The notes under the pieces: model-generated
What the model saw: the letters and a program-made list of their open reading frames with translations, nothing else
The model's database searches: none
Told to the model about the DNA's origin: nothing
NCBI GenBank assembly: GCA_023386365.1
Contig: JAEWJX010000082.1
Location: 18,723-82,722, forward strand
DNA from: Actinomycetes bacterium
GTDB lineage: Bacteria; Actinomycetota; Actinomycetes; Actinomycetales; Microbacteriaceae
Direction: 5' to 3'
Length of the DNA stretch: 64,000 nucleotides
Translations under genes and position numbers: made by a program
Shown here: piece by piece, positions 1 to 10,337 of the stretch
Numbering within the stretch: the first letter of the stretch is position 1
Layout: every line of letters begins with the position of its first letter

Positions 1-821
1 GACGCATCGGCGAGGTGCTCGAGACGGAGCCGTCGGTCGTCGCGCCCCTCGCGCCCGTCACCGAGCTGACGACGCACGGCGAAGTCGAACTGCGGAACGC
101 GACGTTCGCCTACCCGGGCGCCGAGTCGCCGGTGCTGCGCGACGTGAGCTTCACCGCCCGCCCCGGACGCACCACCGCGATCATCGGATCCACAGGCGCC
201 GGCAAGACCACCCTGCTGAACCTGCTGCCGCGGCTGTTCGACGTCACGGGCGGGGCGGTGCTCGTCGACGGCGTCGACGTGCGCGAGCTCGACCCCGAGC
301 TGCTGTGGAGCCGCATCGGCATCGTGCCGCAGAAGCCGTACCTGTTCTCGGGCACCATCGCCTCCAACCTCCGCTACGGCAACCCGGATGCCACCGACGA
401 CGATCTGTGGGAGGCGCTGACCATCGCCCAGGCCCGCGACTTCGTCGACGAGATGTCCGAGAAGCTCGACGCCCCCATCGCCCAGGGAGGCACCAACGTC
501 TCCGGCGGGCAGAGACAGAGACTCGCGATAGCGAGAGCGCTCGTGAAACGGCCGGAGATCTTTCTGTTCGACGACTCGTTCTCCGCCCTCGACACGGCGA
601 CGGATGCGCGGCTGCGCCAGGCGCTCGCCCGCGAGGTGGCGCACGCGACCATGATCATCGTCGCCCAGCGGGTGTCGACCATCCGCTACGCCGACCAGAT
701 CGTGGTCCTCGAAGACGGCGAAGTCGTCGGCCTCGGCACCCACGACGAACTGCTGGAGAGCTCGGCGGAATACGCCGAGATCGTCGCCAGCCAGCTCTCG
801 GCAGAGGAGGCAGCAGCGTGA
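1..821 (+). CDS. ABC exporter half-transporter, ATPase part (5' partial)
   Basis: The frame is open from the window edge (first full codon at 3), so the membrane domain lies outside. What is visible is one ABC ATPase domain: Walker A 'GSTGAGKTT', signature 'VSGGQRQ', Walker B 'FLFDDSFSALD'. The residue after the Walker B aspartate is Asp, not the usual catalytic Glu. That is typical of the degenerate half of heterodimeric ABC exporters (BmrC/BmrD, TM287/288 type). The stop overlaps the GTG start of the next gene (GTGA), so the two halves are probably translationally coupled and assemble in the membrane. The substrate cannot be told; drug or lipid export is usual for this family. Confidence 0.9.
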   Translation, partial: RIGEVLETEPSVVAPLAPVTELTTHGEVELRNATFAYPGAESPVLRDVSFTARPGRTTAIIGSTGAGKTTLLNLLPRLFDVTGGAVLVDGVDVRELDPELLWSRIGIVPQKPYLFSGTIASNLRYGNPDATDDDLWEALTIAQARDFVDEMSEKLDAPIAQGGTNVSGGQRQRLAIARALVKRPEIFLFDDSFSALDTATDARLRQALAREVAHATMIIVAQRVSTIRYADQIVVLEDGEVVGLGTHDELLESSAEYAEIVASQLSAEEAAA

Positions 822-2899
822 GCGAGAACCGCACACAGGCTCCGGCCCGCCCCGCCGGCCCCCGCGGCCCGGGAGGCGGCGGCCCGTTCGGCGGCATGGG
901 CATGCCCGCCGAGAAATCGATGAACTTCCTGCCCTCCGCCAAGCGCCTGCTCGGCCGCCTGCGCGGCGAGCGCCTCGGTGTGATCCTCGTGATCTTCCTC
1001 GGAACGGTCGGGGTGCTGCTGAGCGTCATCGGGCCGAAGGTGCTCGGTGAGGCGACCAACATCATCTTCGAGGGGGCGATCTCCGCCCAGCTGCCCGCGG
1101 GAGCCACCAAGGATCAGATCGTCGCCCAGCTCGAAGCGCAGGGGAACACCTCCCAGGCCGAGATGGTGCGCGGCATGAACCTGAACCCGGGAGAAGGCAT
1201 CGACTTCTCGGCGCTCGCGCTCGTGCTGGGCATCGTGCTGCTGCTGTACGTGTTCTCGTCGGTGTTCCTGTGGCTGCAGGGGTACGTGCTCAACGGCATC
1301 ACGCAGCGCACGGTGCTGCGCCTGCGCGGTGACGTGGAGGCGAAGATCCACCGCCTGCCGCTGCGCTACTTCGACAAGGTGCAGCGCGGTGAACTGCTCA
1401 GCCGAGTCACCAACGACATCGACAACATCTCGCAGAGCCTGCAGCAGACCCTGAGTCAACTGCTCACCTCGTTGCTCACGGTGGTGGGCGTGATCGCGAT
1501 GATGTTCTCGATCTCGCCACTGCTCGCGCTCATCGCGCTCGTCGCCATCCCGCTGACGCTCGGCATCACCGTCGTCATCGCGAAGCGCTCCCAGAAGCTG
1601 TTCGTGGCCCAGTGGACCCACACCGGTGCGCTCAACGCGCAGATCGAGGAGGGCTACACCGGCCACTCGCTCGTCAAGGTGTTCGGACGCCACCGCGAGG
1701 TGCAGCAACGGTTCGACGAGAAGAACGCGGAGCTCTACCAGGCCAGCTTCGGCGCCCAGTTCATCAGCGGCATCATCATGCCGGCCACCATGTTCGTCGG
1801 AAACCTGGTCTACGTGGCCATCGCGGTGGTCGGCGGGCTCCTCGTGGCGAACGGCTCGATGCGACTGGGTGATGTGCAGGCGTTCATCCAGTACTCGCGC
1901 CAGTTCACCCAGCCGCTGTCCCAGCTGGGCTCGATGGCCAACCTGCTGCAGTCGGGTGTCGCATCCGCCGAGCGGGTGTTCGAACTGCTCGACGCCGACG
2001 AGCAGACGCCCGACCCGGAGCCGGCGGAGACGCCCGCGGGCACCTCGGGGCGTCTCGAGTTCGAGCACGTGTCGTTCCGCTACGACCCCGAGAAGCCGCT
2101 CATCGACGACCTGTCGCTGGTGGCCGAACCGGGGCAGACGATCGCCATCGTCGGCCCGACGGGCGCCGGCAAGACCACGCTCGTGAACCTCATCATGCGG
2201 TTCTACGACCCCACCGCCGGGCGCATCACCCTCGACGGGGTGGACACCCAACGGATGACGCGCGACGACCTGCGTTCGCGCACCGGCATGGTGCTGCAGG
2301 ACACCTGGCTGTTCGGCGGGACCATCCGCGACAACATCGCCTACGGGCGTGAGGATGCCACGGAGGAGGAGATCCACGCCGCCGCCACGGCCGCCTACGT
2401 CGACCGTTTCGTGCACTCGCTGCCGGACGGCTACGACACGGTGCTCGACGACGAGGGCGGCAACGTCTCCGCGGGCGAGAAGCAGCTCATCACGATCGCG
2501 CGGGCCTTCCTCGCGCGGCCGAACGTGCTCATCCTGGATGAGGCGACCAGCTCGGTCGACACCCGCACCGAGGTGCTCGTGCAGCGGGCGATGAGCGCGC
2601 TGCGCAAGGACCGCACCAGCTTCGTGATCGCGCACCGTCTCTCCACCATCCGGGATGCGGACCTCATCCTGGTGATGGAGAACGGCGCGATCGTGGAGCA
2701 GGGCACGCACGAGCAGCTGCTCGCCGCGCACGGCGCGTACGCCCGCCTCTACGAGGCGCAGTTCGCGGCACCCATCGAAGAGGAGGTGCCGGCCGTTCCC
2801 GCGATGGCCGGTGCGCTCGCAGGCCCCGCCCCCACGACGGGTGCGATCGTGCTCGAGGCGCTCGCCGAGGAGGGCGCCCCCGAGAACTCCGAGTTGTAG
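818..2899 (+). CDS. ABC exporter half-transporter, membrane + ATPase domains
   Basis: This 693-residue protein has an ABC type-1 membrane domain (about residues 50-360, six likely helices) followed by an ATPase domain. Walker A is 'GPTGAGKTT' (near 447), Walker B 'VLILDEATS' keeps the catalytic Glu (near 575), and the signature is altered to 'NVSAGEKQ' (near 550). The upstream half has the reverse pattern: good signature, Asp for Glu. The pair should therefore form one competent and one degenerate ATP site, as in heterodimeric multidrug exporters. The Gly/Pro-rich N-terminus (first 40 residues) is low complexity. GTG start chosen because it overlaps the previous stop by 4 nt. A repeat element with a terminator-like hairpin follows 9 nt after the stop. 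Confidence 0.92.
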   Translation: MSENRTQAPARPAGPRGPGGGGPFGGMGMPAEKSMNFLPSAKRLLGRLRGERLGVILVIFLGTVGVLLSVIGPKVLGEATNIIFEGAISAQLPAGATKDQIVAQLEAQGNTSQAEMVRGMNLNPGEGIDFSALALVLGIVLLLYVFSSVFLWLQGYVLNGITQRTVLRLRGDVEAKIHRLPLRYFDKVQRGELLSRVTNDIDNISQSLQQTLSQLLTSLLTVVGVIAMMFSISPLLALIALVAIPLTLGITVVIAKRSQKLFVAQWTHTGALNAQIEEGYTGHSLVKVFGRHREVQQRFDEKNAELYQASFGAQFISGIIMPATMFVGNLVYVAIAVVGGLLVANGSMRLGDVQAFIQYSRQFTQPLSQLGSMANLLQSGVASAERVFELLDADEQTPDPEPAETPAGTSGRLEFEHVSFRYDPEKPLIDDLSLVAEPGQTIAIVGPTGAGKTTLVNLIMRFYDPTAGRITLDGVDTQRMTRDDLRSRTGMVLQDTWLFGGTIRDNIAYGREDATEEEIHAAATAAYVDRFVHSLPDGYDTVLDDEGGNVSAGEKQLITIARAFLARPNVLILDEATSSVDTRTEVLVQRAMSALRKDRTSFVIAHRLSTIRDADLILVMENGAIVEQGTHEQLLAAHGAYARLYEAQFAAPIEEEVPAVPAMAGALAGPAPTTGAIVLEALAEEGAPENSEL

Positions 2900-2907
2900 G
2901 GGAGAAG

Positions 2908-2977
2908 TTAGCTCCAGCTAGCTGCGGCTGGACCCGTAGGCAACCGGGTCCAGCCGTTTCCTTGGGGGTCCGAGCGG
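2908..2977 (+). repeat. 70-nt dispersed intergenic element, copy A (terminator-like hairpin)
   Basis: Begins 'TTAGCTCCAGCTA' and contains a perfect 11-bp stem (element positions 18-28 with 39-49, core GGCTGGACCC/GGGTCCAGCC), followed by a T-rich stretch and a second GGGTCC. It aligns without gaps to 8499-8568 and 53072-53141. It starts 9 nt after the ABC exporter stop, so a terminator role is likely. Confidence 0.75.
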
Positions 2978-2990
2978 CCGTGCGCTACCG

Positions 2991-3004
2991 TGGGAGCGCT
3001 CCCA
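2991..3004. promoter_or_regulatory. CelR/CebR-type operator
   Basis: Perfect 14-bp palindrome 'TGGGAGCGCTCCCA', ending 25 nt before the GTG start of the GH9 cellulase. The same sequence is the established operator of the LacI-family cellulase regulators CelR (Thermobifida) and CebR (Streptomyces), which are released by cellobiose. The regulator gene is not in this window. Confidence 0.88.
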
Positions 3005-3029
3005 CACCGTCGTGGCCGCTAGGAGACCC

Positions 3030-5495
3030 GTGCCCCACCAACGCAGCACCCGTACCCGCATCCGCACCTGCGGCGCCCTCGCCGTCGCTCTTCTCGCATC
3101 CCTCGCGGTCGGCGCCGCCGCACCCGCGGTCGCCGCGCCGGGAGTCGACCCCGGCCCTGAACTGGTGCCCAACGGCACCTTCGACGCGGGACACGCGCCG
3201 TGGTTCACCACCCCCGACGTCGTCGCCGACACGAGTAGCGGAGCTCTCTGCGTCGACGTTCCCGGCGGCACCCCCAGCCCGTGGTCGACGATCATCGGCC
3301 TCGACGACGTCCCGCTCGTCGTCGGGGAGAGCTACCGGTTCTCGTTCCGCGCCAGCGGCACGGCACCCGTCACCATCCGGGCGCTCGCCCAGCAGAACGA
3401 GCCGCCGTGGACCGCCACCTACGAGATGAACCCCACCCCGGGAGACGACCTCACGCTCTTCGAAGGCGGCTTCACCTCGACGCTCGACTGGCCCACCGGC
3501 CAGCTCGTGTTCCAGATCGGCGGGGCGGATGCGCCGTGGCGGTTCTGCCTCGACGACGTGTCATTCCGTACCGGGCCGCCGCCCGCGCCGCACGAGGCCG
3601 ACACCCACTCACGCGTACGCGTGAACCAGTACGGCTACCTCCCCGACGGCCCCAAGGGGGCGACGCTGCTCGTCGACGACCCGGATGCGGCGGGCATCGG
3701 CTGGACGCTCCGCGACGCGGGCGGCGCGGAGGTCGCGACCGGACGGGCCGAGCCGCTGGGAGACGACCGCACCGTCGGGTCGGCTGTTCAGCGCATCCGC
3801 TTCGACGACGTGACCGCGACGGGTGACGGCTTCACCCTCGAGGCCGACGGCGAGACCAGCCACCCGTTCGCCATTCGTGACGGCATCTACGCGCCGCTCG
3901 CTTCCGACGCGCTGCACTACTTCTACCTCGCGCGCAGCGGCATCGAACTCGAGGAGCAGTACGCGGGCGCCGGCTACGAACGCCCCGCCGGGCACCTCGG
4001 GGCCCAGCCCAACCGTGGTGACCTGGCGGTCGGATGCCAGGCGCCGCAGGGCTACAACCAGGATTGGACCTGCGACGGTACCTTCGACGTGCAGGGCGGC
4101 TGGTACGACGCCGGTGACCACGGCAAGTACGTCGTCAACGGCGGCATCGCCGTTCATCAGCTGCTGGATGCGTGGGAGAGCGCCCGGCGTGCCGGGGCCG
4201 AGGCGCTGCTCGCGGATGGCGCGCTGTCGATCCCGGAAGGCGCCAACGGTGTGCCCGACATCCTGGATGAGGCCCGCTGGGAGCTCGACTGGATGACGCG
4301 GATGCAGGTGCCCGCCGGGGAACAGTACGCGGGCATGGTGTTCCACAAGGTGCAGGACGACGGCTGGACGGGCCTGCCGATGATGCCATGGCTCGACGAC
4401 AAGGAGCGGCAGGTGCACCGGCCGTCGACGGCCGCCACGCTGAACTTCGCGGCGGTGGCGGCGAAAGGTTCACGCCTGTTCGCCGAATGGGATGCGGCGT
4501 ACGCCGACGAACTGCTTGCCGCGTCCCGGGTGGCGTGGGATGCCGCGCTCGAGACGCCCGACCTGTTCGCGTCGCCGGCCGACGGCAACGCGGGGGGCGG
4601 GCCGTACGACGACCAGGAGGTGGCCGACGAGTTCTACTGGGCGGCGGCCGAGCTGTACCTGGCCACCAAGGAGACCGAGTTCGCGGACTTCCTTGCCGCG
4701 AGTCCCGAGGTTGACGCGTCGATCGGTGCGGAGGGCGGCTTCGATTGGCGCTCGACCGCGGCGTTGGGGCGCATCGACCTCGCGATGGTCGATTCGCCGT
4801 ACCCGGGCCGCGACGACGCTCGTGCGTCGATCGTCGAGGCGGCCGACACGTACCTGAAGGCGGCGGGCAACGCCTTCGAGCATCCGTACCGACCCCGCAG
4901 TGGCGACTACGACTGGGGCTCCAACTCGATCGTGCTCAACAACCAGGTGGTGCTCGCGGTGGCCGCGGAGATCACCGGCGAGGCGCACTATCGCGACGCC
5001 GTGGTGACGGGCATGGACTACCTACTCGGGCGCAACGGCATGGACCTCTCGTACGTCACCGGCTACGGCAGCGCTTTCTCGCAGAACCAGCACCACCGCT
5101 GGATGGCGCCGTCGCTGGATGCGTCGCTGCCGCGGGTCGCGGACGGCACGGTCTCGGGTGGCCCGAACAGCGCGATCCAGGACCCGGTGGCGCAGCAGGC
5201 GTGGCCCGACGGCTGTACCGCGCAGCTCTGCTACCTGGACGACATCCAGTCGTGGTCGACGAACGAGATGACGGTGAACTGGAACTCGGCGCTCAGCTGG
5301 GTGGCCGTGTGGGTCGCCGTCAACGTCGACGCGAGCACTACGGGAGGAGAGTCCGCCGTGGCGGATTCCCGTGGCGGATTCCCCGTGTGGCTGTTGGTGC
5401 TGTTCGCGTTGGCGGGCGTCGCCGTGGTTGCGACCGTGGTGATCCTGCTGACGCGCGGGCGCAGGGGACGCCGGGGGTCGGCTACGCCGACTTGA
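3030..5495 (+). CDS. Secreted, membrane-anchored GH9 cellulase (endoglucanase)
   Basis: This 821-residue enzyme should hydrolyse beta-1,4-glucan outside the cell. In order: an Arg-rich n-region and hydrophobic signal peptide (to about 38), a CBM4/9-like beta-sandwich (about 45-185), a CelD-type Ig-like domain (about 195-280), the GH9 catalytic domain (about 290-765) and a C-terminal membrane helix followed by 'RGRRGRRG'. GH9 hallmarks are seen: 'YDAGDHGKY' with the catalytic-base Asp (near 360), the His signature 'QNQHHRW' (near 687) and 'STNEMTVNWNS' with the catalytic acid Glu (near 745). GTG at 3030 is chosen over GTG 3012 because AGGAG lies 5 nt before it. A CelR-like operator upstream implies cellobiose induction. 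The C-terminal anchor suggests display on the cell surface rather than release. Its end overlaps convergent rmuC by 14 nt. Confidence 0.92.
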   Translation: MPHQRSTRTRIRTCGALAVALLASLAVGAAAPAVAAPGVDPGPELVPNGTFDAGHAPWFTTPDVVADTSSGALCVDVPGGTPSPWSTIIGLDDVPLVVGESYRFSFRASGTAPVTIRALAQQNEPPWTATYEMNPTPGDDLTLFEGGFTSTLDWPTGQLVFQIGGADAPWRFCLDDVSFRTGPPPAPHEADTHSRVRVNQYGYLPDGPKGATLLVDDPDAAGIGWTLRDAGGAEVATGRAEPLGDDRTVGSAVQRIRFDDVTATGDGFTLEADGETSHPFAIRDGIYAPLASDALHYFYLARSGIELEEQYAGAGYERPAGHLGAQPNRGDLAVGCQAPQGYNQDWTCDGTFDVQGGWYDAGDHGKYVVNGGIAVHQLLDAWESARRAGAEALLADGALSIPEGANGVPDILDEARWELDWMTRMQVPAGEQYAGMVFHKVQDDGWTGLPMMPWLDDKERQVHRPSTAATLNFAAVAAKGSRLFAEWDAAYADELLAASRVAWDAALETPDLFASPADGNAGGGPYDDQEVADEFYWAAAELYLATKETEFADFLAASPEVDASIGAEGGFDWRSTAALGRIDLAMVDSPYPGRDDARASIVEAADTYLKAAGNAFEHPYRPRSGDYDWGSNSIVLNNQVVLAVAAEITGEAHYRDAVVTGMDYLLGRNGMDLSYVTGYGSAFSQNQHHRWMAPSLDASLPRVADGTVSGGPNSAIQDPVAQQAWPDGCTAQLCYLDDIQSWSTNEMTVNWNSALSWVAVWVAVNVDASTTGGESAVADSRGGFPVWLLVLFALAGVAVVATVVILLTRGRRGRRGSATPT

Positions 5496-6861
5496 CCTCG
5501 TCGTCGGCGGATGCGGCGGTGGCCGGCGAGATGAGTCCGAGGTCGAGTTCGGGCCGGGTGGTTCCCAGTTCGTCGAGCGCCGCGAACTCGTTCTGCGTGA
5601 GGTGCTTCGGCGCGTCTTCGATCATGCGGGGCTCGCCGATGACCTTCGACTCGTCGAGACCGTCGAGCTTGCGCGCCGTGACGAGCACGCGCTGTTCGAG
5701 CGAGCTGGCGAACGCGTTGTAGCTGGTGACGGTGGACTCGATCGACCGGCGCAGCTTGTCGGCGTGCTCCGAGAGCGTCGACAGGCGCGAGTAGAGCTCC
5801 TTGCCGAGGTCGAAGAGGCGCTTGGCGTCTTCGGTGAGCACGTCTTGCTGCCAGGTGAAGGCGACCGTCTTGAGCACGGCCCAGAAGCTCACCGGGGATG
5901 CGAGGGCGATGCGCTTCGAGAACGCGTACTCGAGGAGGGTGGGGTCTTGTTCGAGGGCCGCGGCGAGCAGGGGCTCGTTGGGGATGAACGCGATCGTGAA
6001 CTCCGGGCTCGAGTCGAGTCCGGTCCAGTAGGTCTTGCCGGCGAGCGCGTCGACGTGGCCCTTGACCTTCTTGGCGTGGGAGGCCAGGAGAGCCGAACGG
6101 CGGGCCTCCTGCTCGCCGGTGGCGGTGGCCGGGATCGCGCTCGCTTCGATGTAGTCGTTGTACGGCACCTTCGCGTCGACGGCGATCGACTTGCCGCCCG
6201 GCAGGGTGACCACGAGGTCGGGGCGGCGCGAGCCGGACTCGGCCGTGATGGTGGACTGTACCGTGAAGTCGACACGGTTGAGCAGGCCCGCCGACTCGAC
6301 GAGGGTGCGCAGCTGCGTCTCGCCCCACACGCCGCGGGTGGCGTTGTTGCGCAGGGCGCTGGCGAGCTGCTCCGCCGTCTGGCGCAGGCGCTCCTCGGAT
6401 TCGGTGGCGGTCTTCAGCTGCTGGCTCAGCTCGCCGTGCTGCTGCGCGCGCTGCGTCTCGAGCTCGACGACCTTGCGCTGCATGGCCGTCAGCGTCTCCT
6501 TCACGGGAGCCAGTTCTTGCAGCACCTTGTGCTCGGAGGCTGCGTCGGCCTGCCGCTGCTTCGTCTCCAGCTGCTGACGTTCGAGCAGTTCGCGGTACTG
6601 CTCCTGCGCGCTGGCGAGCTGCTCGCGCAACCCGGCGAGCGACGCCTCGGCGCCGGCGAGCGTGCGCTCCACCTCGGCGCGCGCGGCTGCCTCGGCGGCA
6701 CGCACCTCGGCCACGACCGCGGCATGACGCGCCTCGGCGAGGGCGACATCCGCGCCGTCGGCCACGGGCGACCGGCGTGCACGCAGCACGAGAGCCGTCG
6801 CGACGACCCCGACCAGGAGGCCCACGACGAGTCCGATGACGAGGGGGAGCAGCGCATCCAT
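5482..6861 (-). CDS. rmuC: DNA recombination protein RmuC
   Basis: This 459-residue protein has an N-terminal membrane helix (about residues 4-26), a long Ala/Glu/Gln-rich coiled coil (about 40-170) and then the RmuC nuclease-like domain, with 'GVWGETQLRTLVESAGL' and 'RPDLVVTLPGGKSIAVDAK' style motifs. RmuC proteins limit inversions and recombination at short inverted repeats in E. coli and carry a PD-(D/E)XK-like core. The biochemical role in actinobacteria is inferred from the family. It converges with the cellulase gene, the two stops overlapping by 14 nt, so transcription of one may run into the other. Confidence 0.92.
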   Translation of the reverse strand: MDALLPLVIGLVVGLLVGVVATALVLRARRSPVADGADVALAEARHAAVVAEVRAAEAAARAEVERTLAGAEASLAGLREQLASAQEQYRELLERQQLETKQRQADAASEHKVLQELAPVKETLTAMQRKVVELETQRAQQHGELSQQLKTATESEERLRQTAEQLASALRNNATRGVWGETQLRTLVESAGLLNRVDFTVQSTITAESGSRRPDLVVTLPGGKSIAVDAKVPYNDYIEASAIPATATGEQEARRSALLASHAKKVKGHVDALAGKTYWTGLDSSPEFTIAFIPNEPLLAAALEQDPTLLEYAFSKRIALASPVSFWAVLKTVAFTWQQDVLTEDAKRLFDLGKELYSRLSTLSEHADKLRRSIESTVTSYNAFASSLEQRVLVTARKLDGLDESKVIGEPRMIEDAPKHLTQNEFAALDELGTTRPELDLGLISPATAASADDEVKSA

Positions 6862-6987
6862 ACGAGCAGTGTCGCAGCGGCCGCCGACATCCTCGGGACC
6901 GCATCCGGCCAGCCGTTCATCACACCGAGAACAACCCGGTCACCTCCAGAAAATGTTAACGAAATGTCTCCGAGTAACCTCGCCCGT

Positions 6988-8484
<1,497 letters not shown>

Positions 8485-8498
8485 CGTCCCGGGGGTAC

Positions 8499-8568
8499 TT
8501 AGCTCCAGCTAAGTGAGGTCGGACCTGGTTACAACCGGGTCCGACCTTCCTCTTTTGGGTCCAACCGG
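8499..8568 (+). repeat. 70-nt dispersed intergenic element, copy B (terminator-like hairpin)
   Basis: Starts with the perfect inverted repeat TTAGCT-CC-AGCTAA, then an 11-bp hairpin (positions 18-28 with 39-49; the inner GGTT/AACC could pair further), then 'TTCCTCTTTT' and GGGTCC. It lies between convergent mmsA and the minus-strand gene ending at 8584. Compared with copy A the stem differs at three pairs, and each difference is compensated. Confidence 0.75.
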
Positions 8569-8583
8569 GGCCGTCGCGCGCGG

Positions 8584-9075
8584 TCAGCTCGTCGGCGGGT
8601 AGTCGATCGTCATCTGCACGACCGCCTCGTCGTCGCCGAGGTCGATCGCGCCGCATCCGGCATCCCAGTCGCCGACACGCAGCACGCCGACGGTGAGGGT
8701 GACGCCGTCGGTGGTGCCTTCGAGGATGTGCTGGTCGGCGGTCGACTCGGGCACCTCGGCCAGGTCGTACCCCGCGTCGGCGGCGACGCGGATGACGCGG
8801 TCGTCGAGTTCGGCGGTGTCGGCGACGACGATGGCGCGCTGCGCCCACGGGATGTTGTTGGCCGACAGGAAGTCGGTGGTGCCGGCGTCACCCAGCTCGC
8901 ACACCACCCGGCCGTCGTCGCCCGCCACCTCATCGACGAGCGGCGCGATCTCGGTGGCGGCGACGTTCTCGGCGTAGCCGCCGGAGAGGGCGTTCAGCCC
9001 GAACCCCATGCCGGCGATCGTGACGGCGGCGACACCGATCACCACCAGGAACTTGGTGGTTCCGCTCATCGCCAT
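8584..9075 (-). CDS. Hypothetical exported or membrane-anchored protein
   Basis: I do not recognise this 163-residue protein. It has one N-terminal hydrophobic segment (about residues 8-28, 'FLVVIGVAAVTIAGMGFG') without a lipobox. The rest is an acidic extracytoplasmic domain with two cysteines ('VVCELGD' and 'DAGCGAIDLGDDE') that could form a disulfide. Translation may start at ATG 9075 or at ATG 9069; no strong Shine-Dalgarno separates them. It lies upstream of the repeat between convergent genes and downstream of the DnaQ-like gene on the same strand, 32 nt away, so the two may be cotranscribed. Confidence 0.7.
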   Translation of the reverse strand: MAMSGTTKFLVVIGVAAVTIAGMGFGLNALSGGYAENVAATEIAPLVDEVAGDDGRVVCELGDAGTTDFLSANNIPWAQRAIVVADTAELDDRVIRVAADAGYDLAEVPESTADQHILEGTTDGVTLTVGVLRVGDWDAGCGAIDLGDDEAVVQMTIDYPPTS

Positions 9076-9107
9076 GGCGCGACTCTACGGGGCGGTGGCG
9101 GACCGGG

Positions 9108-9698
9108 TCAGGAGGCGACCGCGACAGCGGGCGGCACCGTGGAGGCGATGCGGATGCCGGCGAGGGTGGACAGCTCGGGCAGGTCGACGGCGCCGTGCCG
9201 GTCGGCGGCGTGGATCATGATCGCGGCGCACGCCTCGGCGTCGGCGACGGCGTCGTGGTGGGGGAAGTCTTCGAAGCCGACAGCGGATGCGACCATCGGC
9301 AGGCGGTACGACTCGAGCGTGTACGTCTTGCGGGCGAGCTGCAGGCTGCACATGTAGCTGTAGGCGGGGATCGCGAGGCCGGTGGCGGTGCACGCGGACT
9401 TGATGACGCCCATGTCGAATCCGGCGTTGTGGGCGACCATGATGTCGTCGCCCGCGAACTCGATCAGGTCGGGCAGCTGCTCCACCCATCCGGGGGCGTC
9501 GAGCACGTCGTCGGCGCGGATGCCGTGGATGCGCGTGTTCCACTCCACGAAGTGGTCGTGGCCGGGCGGCGGCTGGATGAGCCACCCGATGCGGTCGACG
9601 ATCTGCCCGTCGCGCACCTTCACCAGGCCCACCGAGCACGCGCTCGCACTGGACCCGTTCGCCGTCTCGAAGTCGATCGCGGTGAAGTCCAGTGGCAC
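9108..9698 (-). CDS. DnaQ-like 3'-5' exonuclease (DEDDh)
   Basis: This 196-residue protein carries the three exonuclease motifs: Exo I 'AIDFETAN' (Asp/Glu), Exo II 'VAHNAGFDMGV' and Exo III 'HHDAVADAEA' (His and Asp). These bind two metal ions and remove nucleotides from 3' ends. It is shorter than polymerase III epsilon fused forms and has no BRCT or GIY-YIG domain, so it is a stand-alone exonuclease of the epsilon-like family. Its substrate is not evident. GTG start. The small hypothetical gene upstream on the same strand ends at a strong terminator, so this gene probably has its own promoter in 9699-9787. Confidence 0.88.
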   Translation of the reverse strand: MPLDFTAIDFETANGSSASACSVGLVKVRDGQIVDRIGWLIQPPPGHDHFVEWNTRIHGIRADDVLDAPGWVEQLPDLIEFAGDDIMVAHNAGFDMGVIKSACTATGLAIPAYSYMCSLQLARKTYTLESYRLPMVASAVGFEDFPHHDAVADAEACAAIMIHAADRHGAVDLPELSTLAGIRIASTVPPAVAVAS

Positions 9699-9787
9699 GA
9701 GTTGACTCTCGCACGAGGCACCGACGTCGGGGTGCGGGCGCGCCGCGCGGGCGTCAATGGGGCGAAGGAGGCCGCCCGAACGAAGGC

Positions 9788-9819
9788 GGGGCCGTCGCCG
9801 GTGCCCCGGCGACGGCCCC
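9788..9819 (-). terminator. Rho-independent-type terminator
   Basis: Perfect 14-bp stem with a 4-nt loop (GGGGCCGTCGCCGG / CCGGCGACGGCCCC), 27 nt after the stop of the minus-strand gene ending at 9846. On that strand a modest T-containing run follows. Confidence 0.75.
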
Positions 9820-9845
9820 GATGGTGGTTCCGTTCTTCTGGTGAG

Positions 9846-10139
9846 TCATCGCGCGCGCAGCACCGCGAAGGCGAGCGCTCGATCGCGTTCACGTTCGAGC
9901 TGCGCGAGGGCCAGCTCTTGCTCGCGGTACAGCATGGCGAGTTCGAGACGGTTGGCGCGGCGCTCGTGGCGGGCGAGCTCACGACCGGGACGGCGGCCCC
10001 AGCGGATGAGAGCCATGCCCAGGTGCAGAGCGGTGCGGTCGATGAGGCCGACCCGGCGAACCGGGCGCGGAAGCTCGACCTGCGTACTGGTCGGTTGCGT
10101 GGTGGACTGACGCGTGGTGGGCGTCAAGGTGGTGTTCAT
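9846..10139 (-). CDS. Small hypothetical protein, basic C-terminal helix
   Basis: I do not recognise the family. The protein has 97 residues: a Thr/Gln/Ser-rich N-terminus, then 'VGLIDRTALHLGMALIRWG', then a strongly helical Arg/Glu/Leu-rich tail with coiled-coil character. ATG 10139 is preferred because GAGG precedes it; an upstream in-frame start at 10238 would add 33 residues of low-complexity sequence. The 'LHLGMALIRWGRR' segment is amphipathic and could bind membrane. A 26-codon gene with a strong Shine-Dalgarno lies 198 nt upstream on the same strand, and a strong terminator follows. Confidence 0.65.
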   Translation of the reverse strand: MNTTLTPTTRQSTTQPTSTQVELPRPVRRVGLIDRTALHLGMALIRWGRRPGRELARHERRANRLELAMLYREQELALAQLERERDRALAFAVLRAR

Positions 10140-10337
10140 TGTTTCGGTGTCCTCAGAGTGGTGGTTGTCGGAGACCGCTTCGTGGGCGGTTCCGGAGGGT
10201 GCCGCTGATAGGGGCACGGTACCGACCACCGCCGACATGGCGGGGTCGTGGACGGGACGTGATCGGCGGATGCTGATCGCATCCGTGATCGGGCTTCGAG
10301 AGCGTCGCCACCGTCATGGACGGCGGCGCAGAAACGC

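Noticed and set aside
686..2731. A 681-codon antisense frame under the ABC exporter, similar long shadows elsewhere.
   Set aside because: Low-complexity His/Arg/Glu-rich sequence with no domain. The sense frame is a complete ABC protein.
2908..2977. The TTAGCTCC element could be a phage or integron attachment site.
   Set aside because: No integrase, cassette structure or flanking direct repeats; the position after gene ends fits termination better.
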